Below, in pieces: positions 48,969 through 61,100 of a DNA stretch of 64,000 bases. Position numbers and translations under genes: made by a program. Origin of the DNA: Okapia johnstoni. Taxonomy: Eukaryota; Chordata; Mammalia; Artiodactyla; Giraffidae. The notes beneath the pieces were generated by a model. It was not told the origin of the DNA. It was given only the letters and a program-made list of their open reading frames with translations, and did no database searches. The stretch is from contig CM044322.1 in NCBI GenBank assembly GCA_024291935.2, forward strand, positions 68,129,405 through 68,193,404, written 5' to 3'. Position 1 is the first letter of the stretch, and each line of letters starts with the position of its first letter.

Positions 48969-49008
48969 TTTGAACTTTGGTATTTACTAAATGGCACTAA
49001 TTAACTAG
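48969..49008 (+). promoter_or_regulatory. Possible liver-factor site cluster (HNF4/FOXA/HNF1-like)
   Basis: About 115-155 bp before the ATG lie TGAACTTTGG (reverse of a CAAAGTTCA HNF4-type core, 48971-48980), TATTTAC (forkhead-type, 48981-48987) and ACTAATTAAC (HNF1 half-site-like, around 48996-49005). CFH-family genes are expressed mainly in liver, so the cluster is plausible, but single motif matches in AT-rich DNA are weak evidence. Confidence 0.35.
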
Positions 49009-49022
49009 CTTCATTGTAATGC

Positions 49023-49029
49023 ATTTAAA
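49023..49029 (+). promoter_or_regulatory. TATA-like element upstream of the CFHR-like signal exon
   Basis: TTTAAAT lies about 95 bp upstream of the ATG, which would leave a 5' UTR of roughly 70 bases if used. No initiator evidence is available. Confidence 0.3.
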
Positions 49030-49123
49030 TTCAGTAACACTAGGTACCTGCAAATGAAGCAGATTTTGAACCCTAAACAGTGAAACTGGAGTATTTGGTG
49101 AATGTACCGTTGGGAAATCTGAC

Positions 49124-49181
49124 ATGTTGTTGCTAGTCAATGTCCTTCTCACCTTGTGGTTTTACACTGCTCATGGACAGG
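49124..49181 (+). CDS. Signal-peptide exon of the CFHR-like gene
   Basis: ATG at 49124 opens [19 protein letters not shown], a short hydrophobic secretion signal closely resembling the CFHR3/CFHR4 signal (MLLLINVILTLW...). The exon ends in one base (G) of a split codon followed by a strong GTAAGT donor at 49182. Cleavage would be expected near the AHG/Q residues. The start is supported by the match from the first Met and by the lack of any upstream ATG in frame nearby. The exon lies 32.5 kb downstream of the last exon of the broken factor H-like locus. Confidence 0.85.
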
Positions 49182-52100
49182 GTAAGTTGAAACAGATGTG
49201 AACACTCAGCCTTCCTCCTAAATATAACTATTTCCTTTCTTTTGTGTGTATTTTTGATTGAATCAATTGGTTAAAATAGTCTACACTGTGAGATAACCAT
49301 AAGAAAACCCTTCATGGAAAAATGATCAGATATTCACCTAAAAGGAGAAAACAAAATGAATACTTTTCTATGTCATCTGAGTTCCACAGTGCAAAAAGCT
49401 ACTCTATGTAGATTATGGGGTCATGTGAATATGCTCATGAAAATGTGAATAGAAAATGTGTCACAGAAAAGTAGATTATAATTCCAGAATGTTTAAGAGA
49501 GTCTTACTTGTAATATGAGGCAACTTTGGAGAACAATGGTTATTTTTATAATTTTACAGGTTCAAAAATATATTTTTGGATGTTCAAATGTCATTTTAAA
49601 TATGTTCAGTTGACTGTATTACGAGTAGCTTAATAAATGTATTAAAGGTCATTAACATCACTGTTAGTATAAGGCTTTTAAAAAACCAGCTGAAGTACCA
49701 GATATATTTTCTTTTTACAAAATGTGGAATACAGTCTTGATTTCCAGTGCAGTGCCAATACATTTAGAATTATTTTCAGAGCATAATGGAAATGTTGACA
49801 AACTTAAAAAAAAAAAACTTGTCACTTTTATTTTTAAACATATAAGTTCTTTTCATTAGTTATCTATATTTTACACAACAGTGTATATACATCTACCTCA
49901 ATCTCCCAATTCATCCCTCTACCCTTGGGTCCCCTGGTATCCATACATCCATTCTCTACCCCAGTATCTCTATTTTTGCTTTGCAAATAAGTTCATCTGT
50001 ACCATTTGTCTAGATTCTGTATATAAGCAATATTATACAATATTTATTTTTCTCTTTCTGACTTGCCTCACTCTGTATGAGTCTCTAGGTCTATCCACAT
50101 CTCTGCAAATTGCACAATTTCATCACTTTTTATGGCTGAGTACTATTTCACTGTGTATATGTACCACTTCTTCTGTATCTATTCTTCTGTTGATAGACAT
50201 TTAGGTTGATTCCTTGCCCTGGCTGTTGTGAATAAAACAGATAACTAATGAGAACTTTCTGTGTATCACAGGGAGCTCCACTCAGTGCTGCCTGGGGACC
50301 TAAGTGGGAAGGAAAGCCAAAAAAAGGGGATATATACATATATATTCATATAACTGATTCATTTGGATGTACAGCAGAAGCTAACCCAACATTGTAAAGC
50401 AACTCCAATAGAAATTAATGAAAATCAAAAATTAAATTATATAAATGTATTAATATAAGTAATTAAATCATATTAAAAAGAAAGATTTTACTCCAAAATA
50501 TAAAACTTATATGTTCTTCATTATGATGTTTTTGTCTTCCATTTTCTTTAATAATCCAGTTGTCTTCAAGTTCTTGTAAATGAAACCTCTAATGAGTTTT
50601 ATGATACCTTGTGAAATTCAAGGTGTGAATAGAATATGCATCACTCTGCATTATTCATCTCACAATTTGTTGCATGTTATTTAGGTCCGTTTGTCAATTT
50701 TTTTTGTGAACAACATTTATAGAACAATAAAGCTCCATGTCCAGTCCTAAGTGTTGCAATTAAGAGCAGCTCAGGCCCCAGATCACTTGTAAGAAAGGCT
50801 CCATCACCATTATTCTTGCTGAGGAGCAGGCAGACATGTTATGTAATTCAGTTTCTCCTGATTCCCAAGTATATGAGTGATGGTTTATTAACCAACAAGA
50901 ATAAGACTGCAGGCATATGTCCAAACAAGAGGAGAAAGAGTACACAATATGAAAGAGAAATGTGAAACTTTGACAAATCTTTACCAGATATTCCCATGCA
51001 ACACTTGTCTTCTCATTAACAACTGAACTCTTTCCAAAAGTGGTCTTAAAGCTAAATGTTTGAGTAGCAAGAAAGTTTTTTTCATAATTTTTGGGTGCAC
51101 TTATGAAACTTTTAGCATATAAAATAATTGTAATATCAGATTCAAGCCATTAAGTAAAACTCACATCACCTAACACCTATTGTTGTAGATGCCTGCGTGC
51201 CTGCATGCTAAGTCGCTTCAGTCATGTCTGACTCTTTGCCTTCCCATCGACTGTAGCCCTCCAGGCTTCTCTGTCCATGGGATTTTCTGAGCAAGAATAC
51301 TGCAGTGCGTTGCCATGCCCTCCTGCAGGGGATCATCCAAACCCCAGGATCGAACCTGCCTGTACTATGTCTCCTGCATTGGCAGGCAGGTTCCTTCTTT
51401 ACCACGAGCACTAAGTGGGATGGCCATAGTATTAGATACATAGTCCTAATTAACAAATTTTCCAGAAAACATATTGGCTTAAGACAACACACCTCCATAT
51501 TCTTAGAATTCCTATGGCTCAGAATGAGGAAAGGGCTTCGCTGGCTGGTTCTGAGTCACTCTGTTTGGGTGGCAACTGGGTAATGGCCTGGGTCACTGTC
51601 TGTCACCTGGACGCTCAGCTGGACTGGAGGCTTTGCTTCCAACTTGGCTCACTCTCCTGGCTTTTGTGGGAGGCCTCAGCACCTGACTACTTGGGCATCT
51701 CCGCAGGTTGCTTGAGAGACAACTAGCTTTCTTCAGGGCCAGTGACTCCAGACAGGGAGGAGGAAGCCTCCACACCAGGTATGAGTTTGTCACACACTGT
51801 CACGACAGTCATGTGTAATCGTTAGAAATGGTCACTAAGTCCTGCACACTCAGTAGAGAGGACTTAGGCTCTAATATTTGGAGAGAGGAGTGTGGAAGGC
51901 ATTGTGGACTTTCCTAAAACCATTGCATATAGAAAAACATGAGGTCAACTGAACAGAGTATTTTCTGGGGATGCTTCCTTTACTCCTCAACTTCTTTCCT
52001 GCCTCTGTAGTTACAATCCTCTTCTTTCTAACAGTACATTGTAAAATTTTGGCATACTTAAACCGGTTATTCCATGAAAGAAAACTGTAACTTTATGAAA

Positions 52101-55100
52101 CAGGTCAACGACCTTAACAGTAATTACAAGCATAAATCTAAAATGATTTTTCAAAGCATAGTTTATTTTAAAACGAAGGTACTAGCAGTATTAAACAGAT
52201 TTCAGTCTGCATAAGAATTATTTTGAAGATATTTAATCTTGTTAATATGGGTTTATGAAAATGGTGCTGTGTGCTTAGTCCCTCAATCATGTACAACTCT
52301 TTGCGACCCTTTGGACTATAGCCCTCCAGGCTCCTCTGTCCATAGATTTCTCCAGGCAAGAATACTGGAGTCGGTTGCCACTTCCTTCTTCAAGGGAATA
52401 TGATTCACCCAGGGGTCAAATCTACGTCTCCTTTGTCTTCTGCATTACAGGTAGATTCTTTACCCACTGAGCCATATGGGAAGCCCTATGAAAATGGCAG
52501 AGCAACCCAAATGTATTTATATCACAGCAAAGTTTTCCCACAAGGGTCCTTGTAAAGTTCTTGTGGACAAAATGAGGAATTTGGCCAGTTAAATAGTTTA
52601 TCAGATATTCATAATTTCACTAAATAAGCTGATTATCAGATGTAGGACTTTGTTCTCAGGCCTGCTCCATTGCTGTTTTGTACGATCAACCAGTTATTGG
52701 TGCAAAGGAGATGTGCCTGGAGTGATACTGAGTTCCTGAAAGTGAACCTGCATTAGGACAGATTCGTCACTCAGAAAGATGCCCATGGGTGAGGTTGGAC
52801 TTCATAACATGATATTTAGCTGTGATAATTATAAGATCCTGGGCCTGGATCATAGGAATAAGCTGCACACGTGCAGAAAGGCTAGAAACACTTTTAAAAC
52901 TTAGTGAATACTTTTCATCAATTTTGAGATCAATCTGAGCCAACACTATGATGGACAGCCAAGCCTGCTCATGAGACCGGAACTTGTGTTGGTAGAAGTG
53001 TACGAGGAGAATGAGGCTGTTCTCAGTCCTGACAAAGTCAGTGCCACTCCTACCAGAGTGGACTATTATATGTGCTTCAACATATGACCTGGTTAGAGAG
53101 ACAAATACAGATTCACATGTGCCCAAATAAAAGAGGGGAAGAAAATAGCTCAGGCCAGTAATAGTAATGATGTTTACTTTTAACTATGCCCTCTTTGTGT
53201 ACCTTTTGGAAGTGAGTCTCAGTGGATTATTTTACTGTATTCATGCTCTTTGAAGCATCAAAATGAGGTGAATAACTGTACTAGATCTGAACTCAGGTAA
53301 TCAGGACTCAAATCTCTCCTCTACAATGTAATTACAACGTTAGTTGAGTTCTTTTCACTTGGCTCCTGCAAATACAAACACTCAAGCTTGCCCCAAGTAG
53401 AATTATTGCTAAATACACATATCTTGATGTACATGGTGAAATTTGTAAAATTCAAGGATGAAGAGAAATTATTCTAATCTCCAAAAAATAATGGGAAGAA
53501 ACCTAGTCTGTTACTTAAGACAAATCAAACTAAATAAGTATTCCAAACTAAAAAAATGTAGAAAGCTTCAAAAAAAGTGTGGGAAATATATTAGTGATAA
53601 AAGATGTAGACTATAGGCCATGAGAGGGTATAATTGACAAGTCTTTGTTAAAGGGATTAAGATAACAAAGATTAAAAGTTTATAATTCACTTAGTAAGCA
53701 TATATGTGAAAATTACTCAATATATAATAATAAATTGTAATTATGTTATTGCTCCTTTAAAATATTTGTAAGAAATACTGAAAATACATCATTTTCCAAT
53801 TAAAATTAGACATAAGCATTGAAGGGTTTTCCTTCATCTTAATCATTTAGAAATTAAGAATTATTGATTGTTCATTTCTCTGATTAGACAAGCAAGGGAA
53901 AAGATGTCTAATATCTAGTTTGAGTGATAGACAATAATGTTACTTTTCTGTGTGAATAGATCCATGAAAATTATTGTGGTTCTCTATATATATCACATGT
54001 TACCAATAAACTGAAAATTGATGAATGTTAATTGGGGAAAAAAAAAAAAAGCACTGTTTTCTTTCTACATTGACTTGGTCTGAGAAGAAATGCCAGGCTT
54101 TTAGTTTCTGATGAGAATGGAAAAGATAGAAAAAGAAGGCAGATGAGCCACAAGGTAAAATCTTTACTTTCATCTCTTGACTAAGATGCTAAGTTAGTCA
54201 GCCATGGTTAGGACTTCTGTACTTAAGGAGAATTCATTAAATAGGTCTGTATAGATTCCTACCAAGAGAATCCACATACAAATTTTACATAATAGGACCC
54301 ACAAGACATAATTTGATCTTCATTAGCAAGGACGTCCTTACATACTTCAATCATCTGAATTTTCTATAACTTTTCCTAGAAACCATAATGCAATGAGTAT
54401 AAGTAACTAAACAAGTATATAATTCGTAGATTAAACATTAATTCTAATTTGATTGTATACTGAGGTAAAACGTTATTTCTACTTGTTTTATTCCAAGGGA
54501 AACCTTGTAATTATCCAGTAATAAAACATGGATGGCTATATTATTCATACAGAGGATACTTTCCAGCACGTGTGAATCAACAGTTTGTCTATTACTGTGA
54601 TCAGAATTTTGTGCCTCCTTCACAACGCTCCTGGGATCACCTGACTTGCACAGCAGAAGGATGGTCTCCAGAAGAACCATGCCTCAGTAAGTAAACCTCT
54701 TTAATTTTATATGCATAAATCTTTGAAAGAGTGAAGAGACAGAGTATTTAAGTGAGTACAGTTAAGTGTTGTGTAACAACAGTAAGGCCAAGGCATGAGT
54801 TCTATGAGCAAAAACATCCAAATAGATCTTCCCTTTACTAGAGGCTTTTCATGTAAATCCTGTAAGAGATACAGAGGCTTTACAAGAACATCTGCATCAT
54901 TTATACATATTTTAGTCATAAAACTAAAGACAAATAATACGGAACATTATCTTTTTCATTTTTCACAAACGTGGTAGTAGCTTCCATTTTGTTGTTACAT
55001 GTTATATTTGAATACTAATGCATTCTCATGTAAATTCTATAAAGTTAATTTTTAATGTACTATTTTACCAAATTTATGTTGTACTTCTTCCATATTACTT

Positions 55101-58100
55101 CTATGACCTTAAGGACAGTGTATCTTCAATTATTTGGAAAATGGACATATCCCACGTCGTGAAGAAAGATATTTACAGGGTAAAACTGTGCGAGTTCGCT
55201 GCTATGAAGGCTACAGTCTTCAAAATAATCAGAACACAATGACCTGCACAGAGAATGGCTGGTCTCCTCCTCCCAGATGCATCCGTGTCAGTGAGTAAAC
55301 TGGGCTGAGATCCCAGCGTGTTCATAATTTTCTAAGACTCAGCTGTATTATCCACCCCAAAATGTTTATATCAACCTGTTGTTTTGCCAAAGGACCTATT
55401 TAATTTTATCTTTTACAAGTATCTGTGAGCATACCTATAGACTTCTTGATAAGTATATAACAAAATACATGTACCTGTTGATAGACATTGCTCAAGAAAA
55501 TAGGAGAAGATCCACAAAGAAGAAACCTGTAATAACAGAGTGAGGTCAGAAAGATGGCAGGAGTCTCACTATCTCTCCTGATATAAACGCAGACTCTGAC
55601 CATCATTTGTGGATAAGATTATCTTTGAGGGGGTCCAGGAGTCTAGCAGAGACAGGAGAGCATGCTGCTAGAGCACAGAGATTCAAGACTGGCGCATCAC
55701 TGAGGGTTAGAGGAGTAGTCTCATTTTGCCCCTGAAGTGACACTGCCTAGTGACTTACTTCACTCTGTATACTAGGCTCTATGTTCATGCACTCTTTAGA
55801 ACTGACTCAAGTACATTCCTTTTTATGACTGAGTGATATTCCATTGTATACATGTAGCACAGCTTCTTTATCCATTCATCTGTCAGTGTACTGCTATGTT
55901 GCTGTTGCTTACAACAGCTATATATGTCTTAGCTGTTGTAAATGGAGCTGCAGTGGACTTTCGGGTACATGTGTCTTTTTCAATTTTTGTTTTCTCAGGG
56001 TATTTATATATAAGTGTGGGATTGCTAGGTCATACAGTGGTTTTATTCTTCATTTTGTAAGGACTCTCCATACTGTTCTTCATAGTGGCTGCATCAATTT
56101 ACATTCCCACCAACAGTGCAAGAGGGATCCCTTTTCTCAACACCCTCTCCAGCGTTTATTGTTTGTAGCCTTTTTGATAATGGCCATTCTGAGTGGTGTG
56201 AAGTCATATGTCATTGTAGTTTTGATTTGCATTTCTCTAACAATGAGTTACGTTGAGCATCTAGTCATGTGTTCATTAGCCATCGTAGGCCTTTCGACAA
56301 ACGTCTGTGTAGGTCTTTTCCCCATTTTTTGATTTTTGATTGGGTTGTTTGTTTTTCTGGTATTGATTTGTATGATCTGCTTGTATCTTTTGGAAATTAG
56401 TCCTTTGTCAGTTGTTTCACTTGCTGTTGTTTTTACCCATTCTGAGCATTGTGTTTTCACCTTATTTATAGTTTCCTTTGCTGTGGAGAAGCTTCTAAGT
56501 TTAATTATGTCCCACTTGATCATTTCTGGTTTTTTTTCGACTACTCCAGGAGGTGGGTCATAGAGGATCTTGCTGTGATTTATGACATAGGGTGTTCTGC
56601 CTGTGTTTTCCATCCATTTTGAGTTTATCTTTGCATATGATGTTAGGAAGTAGTCTAGTTTCATTCTTTGCAATGTAGCTGTCAGGTTTTCCCAGCAGCA
56701 CTTACAGAAGAGACTATCTTTGCCCAGTTGTATAATCTCGCCTCCTTCTGTTTTCGTGCCAGTACCATACTGGCTGGATGACTATAGCTTTGTAGTCAGT
56801 CTCAAGTCAGGAAGGTTGATTCCTCTAGCTCTATTTTTCCTACTCTAGATTGCTTTGGCTCTTCAGGACTTTTGTGTTTCCACATGAATTGGGAGACCTT
56901 TTGTTCTAGTTCTGTGAAAAACACCATTGGTAATTTGATACAGATTGCGTTGACTCTGTAGATTATTTTGGGTAGTATAGTCATTTTCACAATGTTGATT
57001 CTTCCAACCCAGGAACATGGAATATCTCTCCATTTGTTTATGCTGTCTTTGATTTCTTTCCTCAGTGTCATATACTTTTCTGTATACAGCTCTTATTTCT
57101 CCTGAGGTAAGTTTTTTCCTAGGCATTTTATTCTTTTTTTTGTTGCAATGGTAAGTGGCATTGATCCCTTAATTCCTCTTTCTAATGTTTCATTGTTAGT
57201 ACATAGGAATACAAGTGATTTCTGTGTATTCATTTTGCATCCGGCCACTTTGCTAAATTCACTAATTACCGCTAGTAATTTTCTGATAGTATTTTTACGG
57301 TTTTCGATGCCTAGTATTGTGTGTGTGCAAAGAATGAGAGTTTTGCTTCTTCTTTTCCAATCTGGATTCCTTTTATTTCTTTTTCTTCTCTGATTGCTGT
57401 AGCTAGGGCTTTCAAACAATGCTGACTAGTAGTGGTGAGAGTGGGCACCCTTGTCTTTTCTTGATCTTAGAGGGAATGCTTTTGAGTTTTCACCATGGAG
57501 AATAATGTTTTTTCTGCGTTTCTCAAGTATGGCCTTTATTATGTTGAGGTAATTTCCTTCTTTGCTCATTTTTTGAAGAGTATTTATCATAAATGGTGTA
57601 GAAAAGTTTCAAAAGCTTTTCCTGCATTTATTGTGATTACCATATGGATTTATCTTGCAATTTATTAATATGGTATATCACATTGATGGATCTGTGTATA
57701 CTGAAGAATGCTTTCATCCCTGGGATAAATCCAACTTGATCATGGTGTACTATCTTTTTAATATACTTTTGAATTCTGTTTGCTAGTGTTTTGTTGAGGA
57801 TTTTCCCATCTCTTTTCATCAGTGTTATCGGCCTGTAATTTTCTTTTTTGTATTGTCTTTGTCTGGTTTTGGTATAAGGGTGTTAATGGCCTTCTAGAAC
57901 GAATTTGGAAGTGTTCCTTCCTCTGCAGTTCTTTGAAAAAATTTTATAAGAATAGACATTAGCTCTTCTCTAAATGTTTTGGAGAACTCACCTGTGAAAC
58001 CATCAGGGCCTGTGCTTTAAATTTTTGAGAGTTTTTTTTTAATCACATTTTCGATTTCACTGCATGTAATTGGCTTGTTCGTAATTTCTATTTTATCCTG

Positions 58101-61100
58101 GTTCAGTCTTGGAAGATGGAACTTTTCTAAGAATATATCCATTTCTTTCAGGTTGTCCATTTTATTGGTATATAGTTACTTGTAAGAGCTTCTTATGATC
58201 CGTTGTATTTCTGCATTCTCTGTTGTAATCTCTTCTTTCTCCTTCCTAATAATGTTGATTTGATTATTCTCCCATTTTTTTCTTGATGAGTGTGACTAAT
58301 TGTTTGTCAATTTTGTTTATCTTCTCAAACAGGCAGCTTTTAGTTTCATTAATCTTTACTATTGTTCCTTCATTTCTTTTTCATGTATTTCTTCTCTTAT
58401 CTGTAGGTCTATTCTTCTACTAGTTTTTCTTTTGCTAGAGGCTTTTCATGTAAATCATGTGACAGATACAGAGACTTTACAAGAACATCTGCATCATTTA
58501 TACATATTTTAGTCATAAAACTAAAGACAAATAATACAGACCATTATCTTTTTCATTTTTCACAAACGTGGTAGTAGCTTCCATTTTGTTGCTACGTGTT
58601 ATATTTGAATACTAATACATTCTGATGTAAATTCTATAAAGTTAATTTTTAATGTACTATTTGACCAAATTGATGTTGTACTTCTTTCATATTACTTCTA
58701 TGATCTTAAGGACAATGTATCTTCAATCATTTGGAAAATGGACATAGCCCACGTCGTGAAGAAAGATATTTACTGGGTAAAACTGTACAAGTTCGCTGCT
58801 ATGACGGCTACAGTCTTCAAAATAATCAGAACACAATGACCTGCACAGAGAATGGCTGGTCTCCTCCTCCCAGATGCATCCGTGTCCGTGAGTAAACTGG
58901 GCTGAGATCCCAGCGTGTTCACAATTTTCTAAGACTCAGCTATATTATCCACCCCAAAATGTTTACATCAACCTCTTGCTTTGCCAAAGGACCTATTTAA
59001 TTTCATTGTTAACAAGTGCATGTGAGTAAACCTATGAACTTCTTGATAAGCGTATAACAAAATACATGTACCTGTTGATAGACATCGCTCAAGAAAGTAT
59101 GAAAAGGTCCGCAAAGAAGAAACCTGTAATAACAGAGTGAGGCCAGAAAGATGGCAGGAGTCTCACTGTCTCTCCTGATATAAACGCAGACTCTGACCAT
59201 CATTTGTGGATAAGATTATCTTTGAGGGGGTCCAGGAGTCTAGCAGAGACAGGAGAGCATGCTGCTAGAGCACAAAGATTCAAGACTGGCGCATCACTGA
59301 GGGTTAGAGGAGTAGTCTCATTTTGCCCCTGAAGTGACACTGCCTAGTATACTAGGCTCTATGTTCATCCACCTCTTTAGAACTGACTCAAGTACATTCC
59401 TTTTTATGACTGAGTGATATTCCATTGTATACATGTAGCACAGCTTCTTTATCCATTCATCTGTCAGTGTACTGCTATGCTGCTGTTGCTTACAACAGCT
59501 ATATATGTCTTAGCTGTTGTAAATGGAGCTGCAGTGGACTTTCGGGTACATGTGTCTTTTGCAATTTTTGTTTTCTCAGGGTATTTATATATAAGTGTGT
59601 GATTGCTAGGTCATACAGTGGTTTTATTCTTCATTTTGTAAGGACTCTCCATACTGTTCTTCATAGTGGCTGCCTCAATTTACATTCCCACCAACAGTGC
59701 AAGAGGGATCCCTTTTCTCAACACCCTCTCCAGCGTTTATTGTTTGTAGCCTTTTTGATAATGGCCATTCTGAGTGGTGTGAAGTCATATGTCATTGTAG
59801 TTTTGATTTGCATTTCTCTAACAATGAGTTACGTTGAGCATCTAGTCATGTGTTCATTAGCCATCGTAGGCCTTTCGACAAACGTCTGTGTAGGTCTTTT
59901 CCCCATTTTTTGATTTTTGATTGGGTTGTTTGTTTTTCTGGTATTGATTTGTATGATCTGCTTGTATCTTTTGGAAATTAGTCCTTTGTCAGTTGTTTCA
60001 CTTGCTGTTGTTTTTACCCATTCTGAGCATTGTGTTTTCACCTTATTTATAGTTTCCTTTGCTGTGGAGAAGCTTCTAAGTTTAATTATGTCCCACTTGA
60101 TCATTTCTGGTTTTTTTTTCGACTACTCCAGGAGGTGGGTCATAGAGGATCTTGCTGTGATTTATGACATAGGGTGTTCTGCCTGTGTTTTCCATCCATT
60201 TTGAGTTTATCTTTGCATATGATGTTAGGAAGTAGTCTAGTTTCATTCTTTGCAATGTAGCTGTCAGGTTTTCCCAGCAGCACTTACAGAAGAGACTATC
60301 TTTGCCCAGTTGTATAATCTCGCCTCCTTCTGTATTCGTGCCAGTACCATACTGGCTGGATGACTATAGCTTTGTAGTCAGTCTCAAGTCAGGAAGGTTG
60401 ATTCCTCTAGCTCTATTTTTCCTACTCTAGATTGCTTTGGCTCTTCAGGACTTTTGTGTTTCCACATGAATTGGGAGACCTTTTGTTCTAGTTCTGTGAA
60501 AAACACCATTGGTAATTTGATACAGATTGCGTTGACTCTGTAGATTATTTTGGGTAGTATAGTCATTTTCACAATGTTGATTCTTCCAACCCAGGAACAT
60601 GGAATATCTCTCCATTTGTTTATGCTGTCTTTGATTTCTTTCCTCAGTGTCATATACTTTTCTGTATACAGCTCTTATTTCTCCTGAGGTAAGTTTTTTC
60701 CTAGGCATTTTATTCTTTTTGTTGCAATGGTAAGTGGCATTGATCCCTTAATTCCTCTTTCTAATGTTTCATTGTTAGTACATAGGAATACAAGTGATTT
60801 CTGTGTATTCATTTTGCATCCGGCCACTTTGCTAAATTCACTAATTACCGCTAGTAATTTTCTGATAGTATTTTTAGGGTTTTCGATGCCTAGTATTGTG
60901 TGTGTGCAAAGAATGAGAGTTTTGCTTCTTCTTTTCCAATCTGGATTCCTTTTATTTCTTTTTCTTCTCTGATTGCTGTAGCTAGGGCTTTCAAACAATG
61001 CTGACTAGTAGTGGTGAGAGTGGGCACCCTTGTCTTTTCTTGATTTTAGAGGGAATGCTTTTGAGTTTTCACCATGGAGAATAATGTTTGTTCTGCGTTT

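Larger units (their letters stand above)
49182..54497 (+). other. Intron 1 of the CFHR-like gene
   Basis: This 5.3-kb intron holds an inverted L1 fragment, two Bov-tA SINEs and a possible LTR relic. 49182-49829, 50431-51185 and 52487-54497 show no recognised feature beyond AT-richness and a 13-A run near 54040. It ends in a 'tattccaag' acceptor. Confidence 0.7.
54838..58434 (+). repeat. Tandem unit 1 (3,597 bp): SCR7-like exon plus antisense L1
   Basis: Begins at 'ctagaggcttttcatgtaaa', which recurs at 58435 and, with small changes, at 62018. The unit contains exon copy 1, about 450 bp of unassigned intron, and an antisense L1 piece. It keeps 17 bp of ordinary L1 text (55751-55767) that units 2 and 3 lack. 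Confidence 0.9.

Noticed and set aside
52767..53126. 119-residue open frame on the minus strand in intron 1 of the CFHR-like gene
   Set aside because: No recognised domain, no flanking splice or promoter signals, stops just upstream, and no match to a known retrotransposon protein could be made by eye. Most likely chance, or a fragment of an old repeat.
59425..59913. 162-codon open frame repeated in the tandem units (also at 55844 and in part at 63106)
   Set aside because: It is the reverse complement of L1 3' UTR/ORF2 sequence carried in every unit. Its recurrence reflects duplication of the L1, not a conserved gene.
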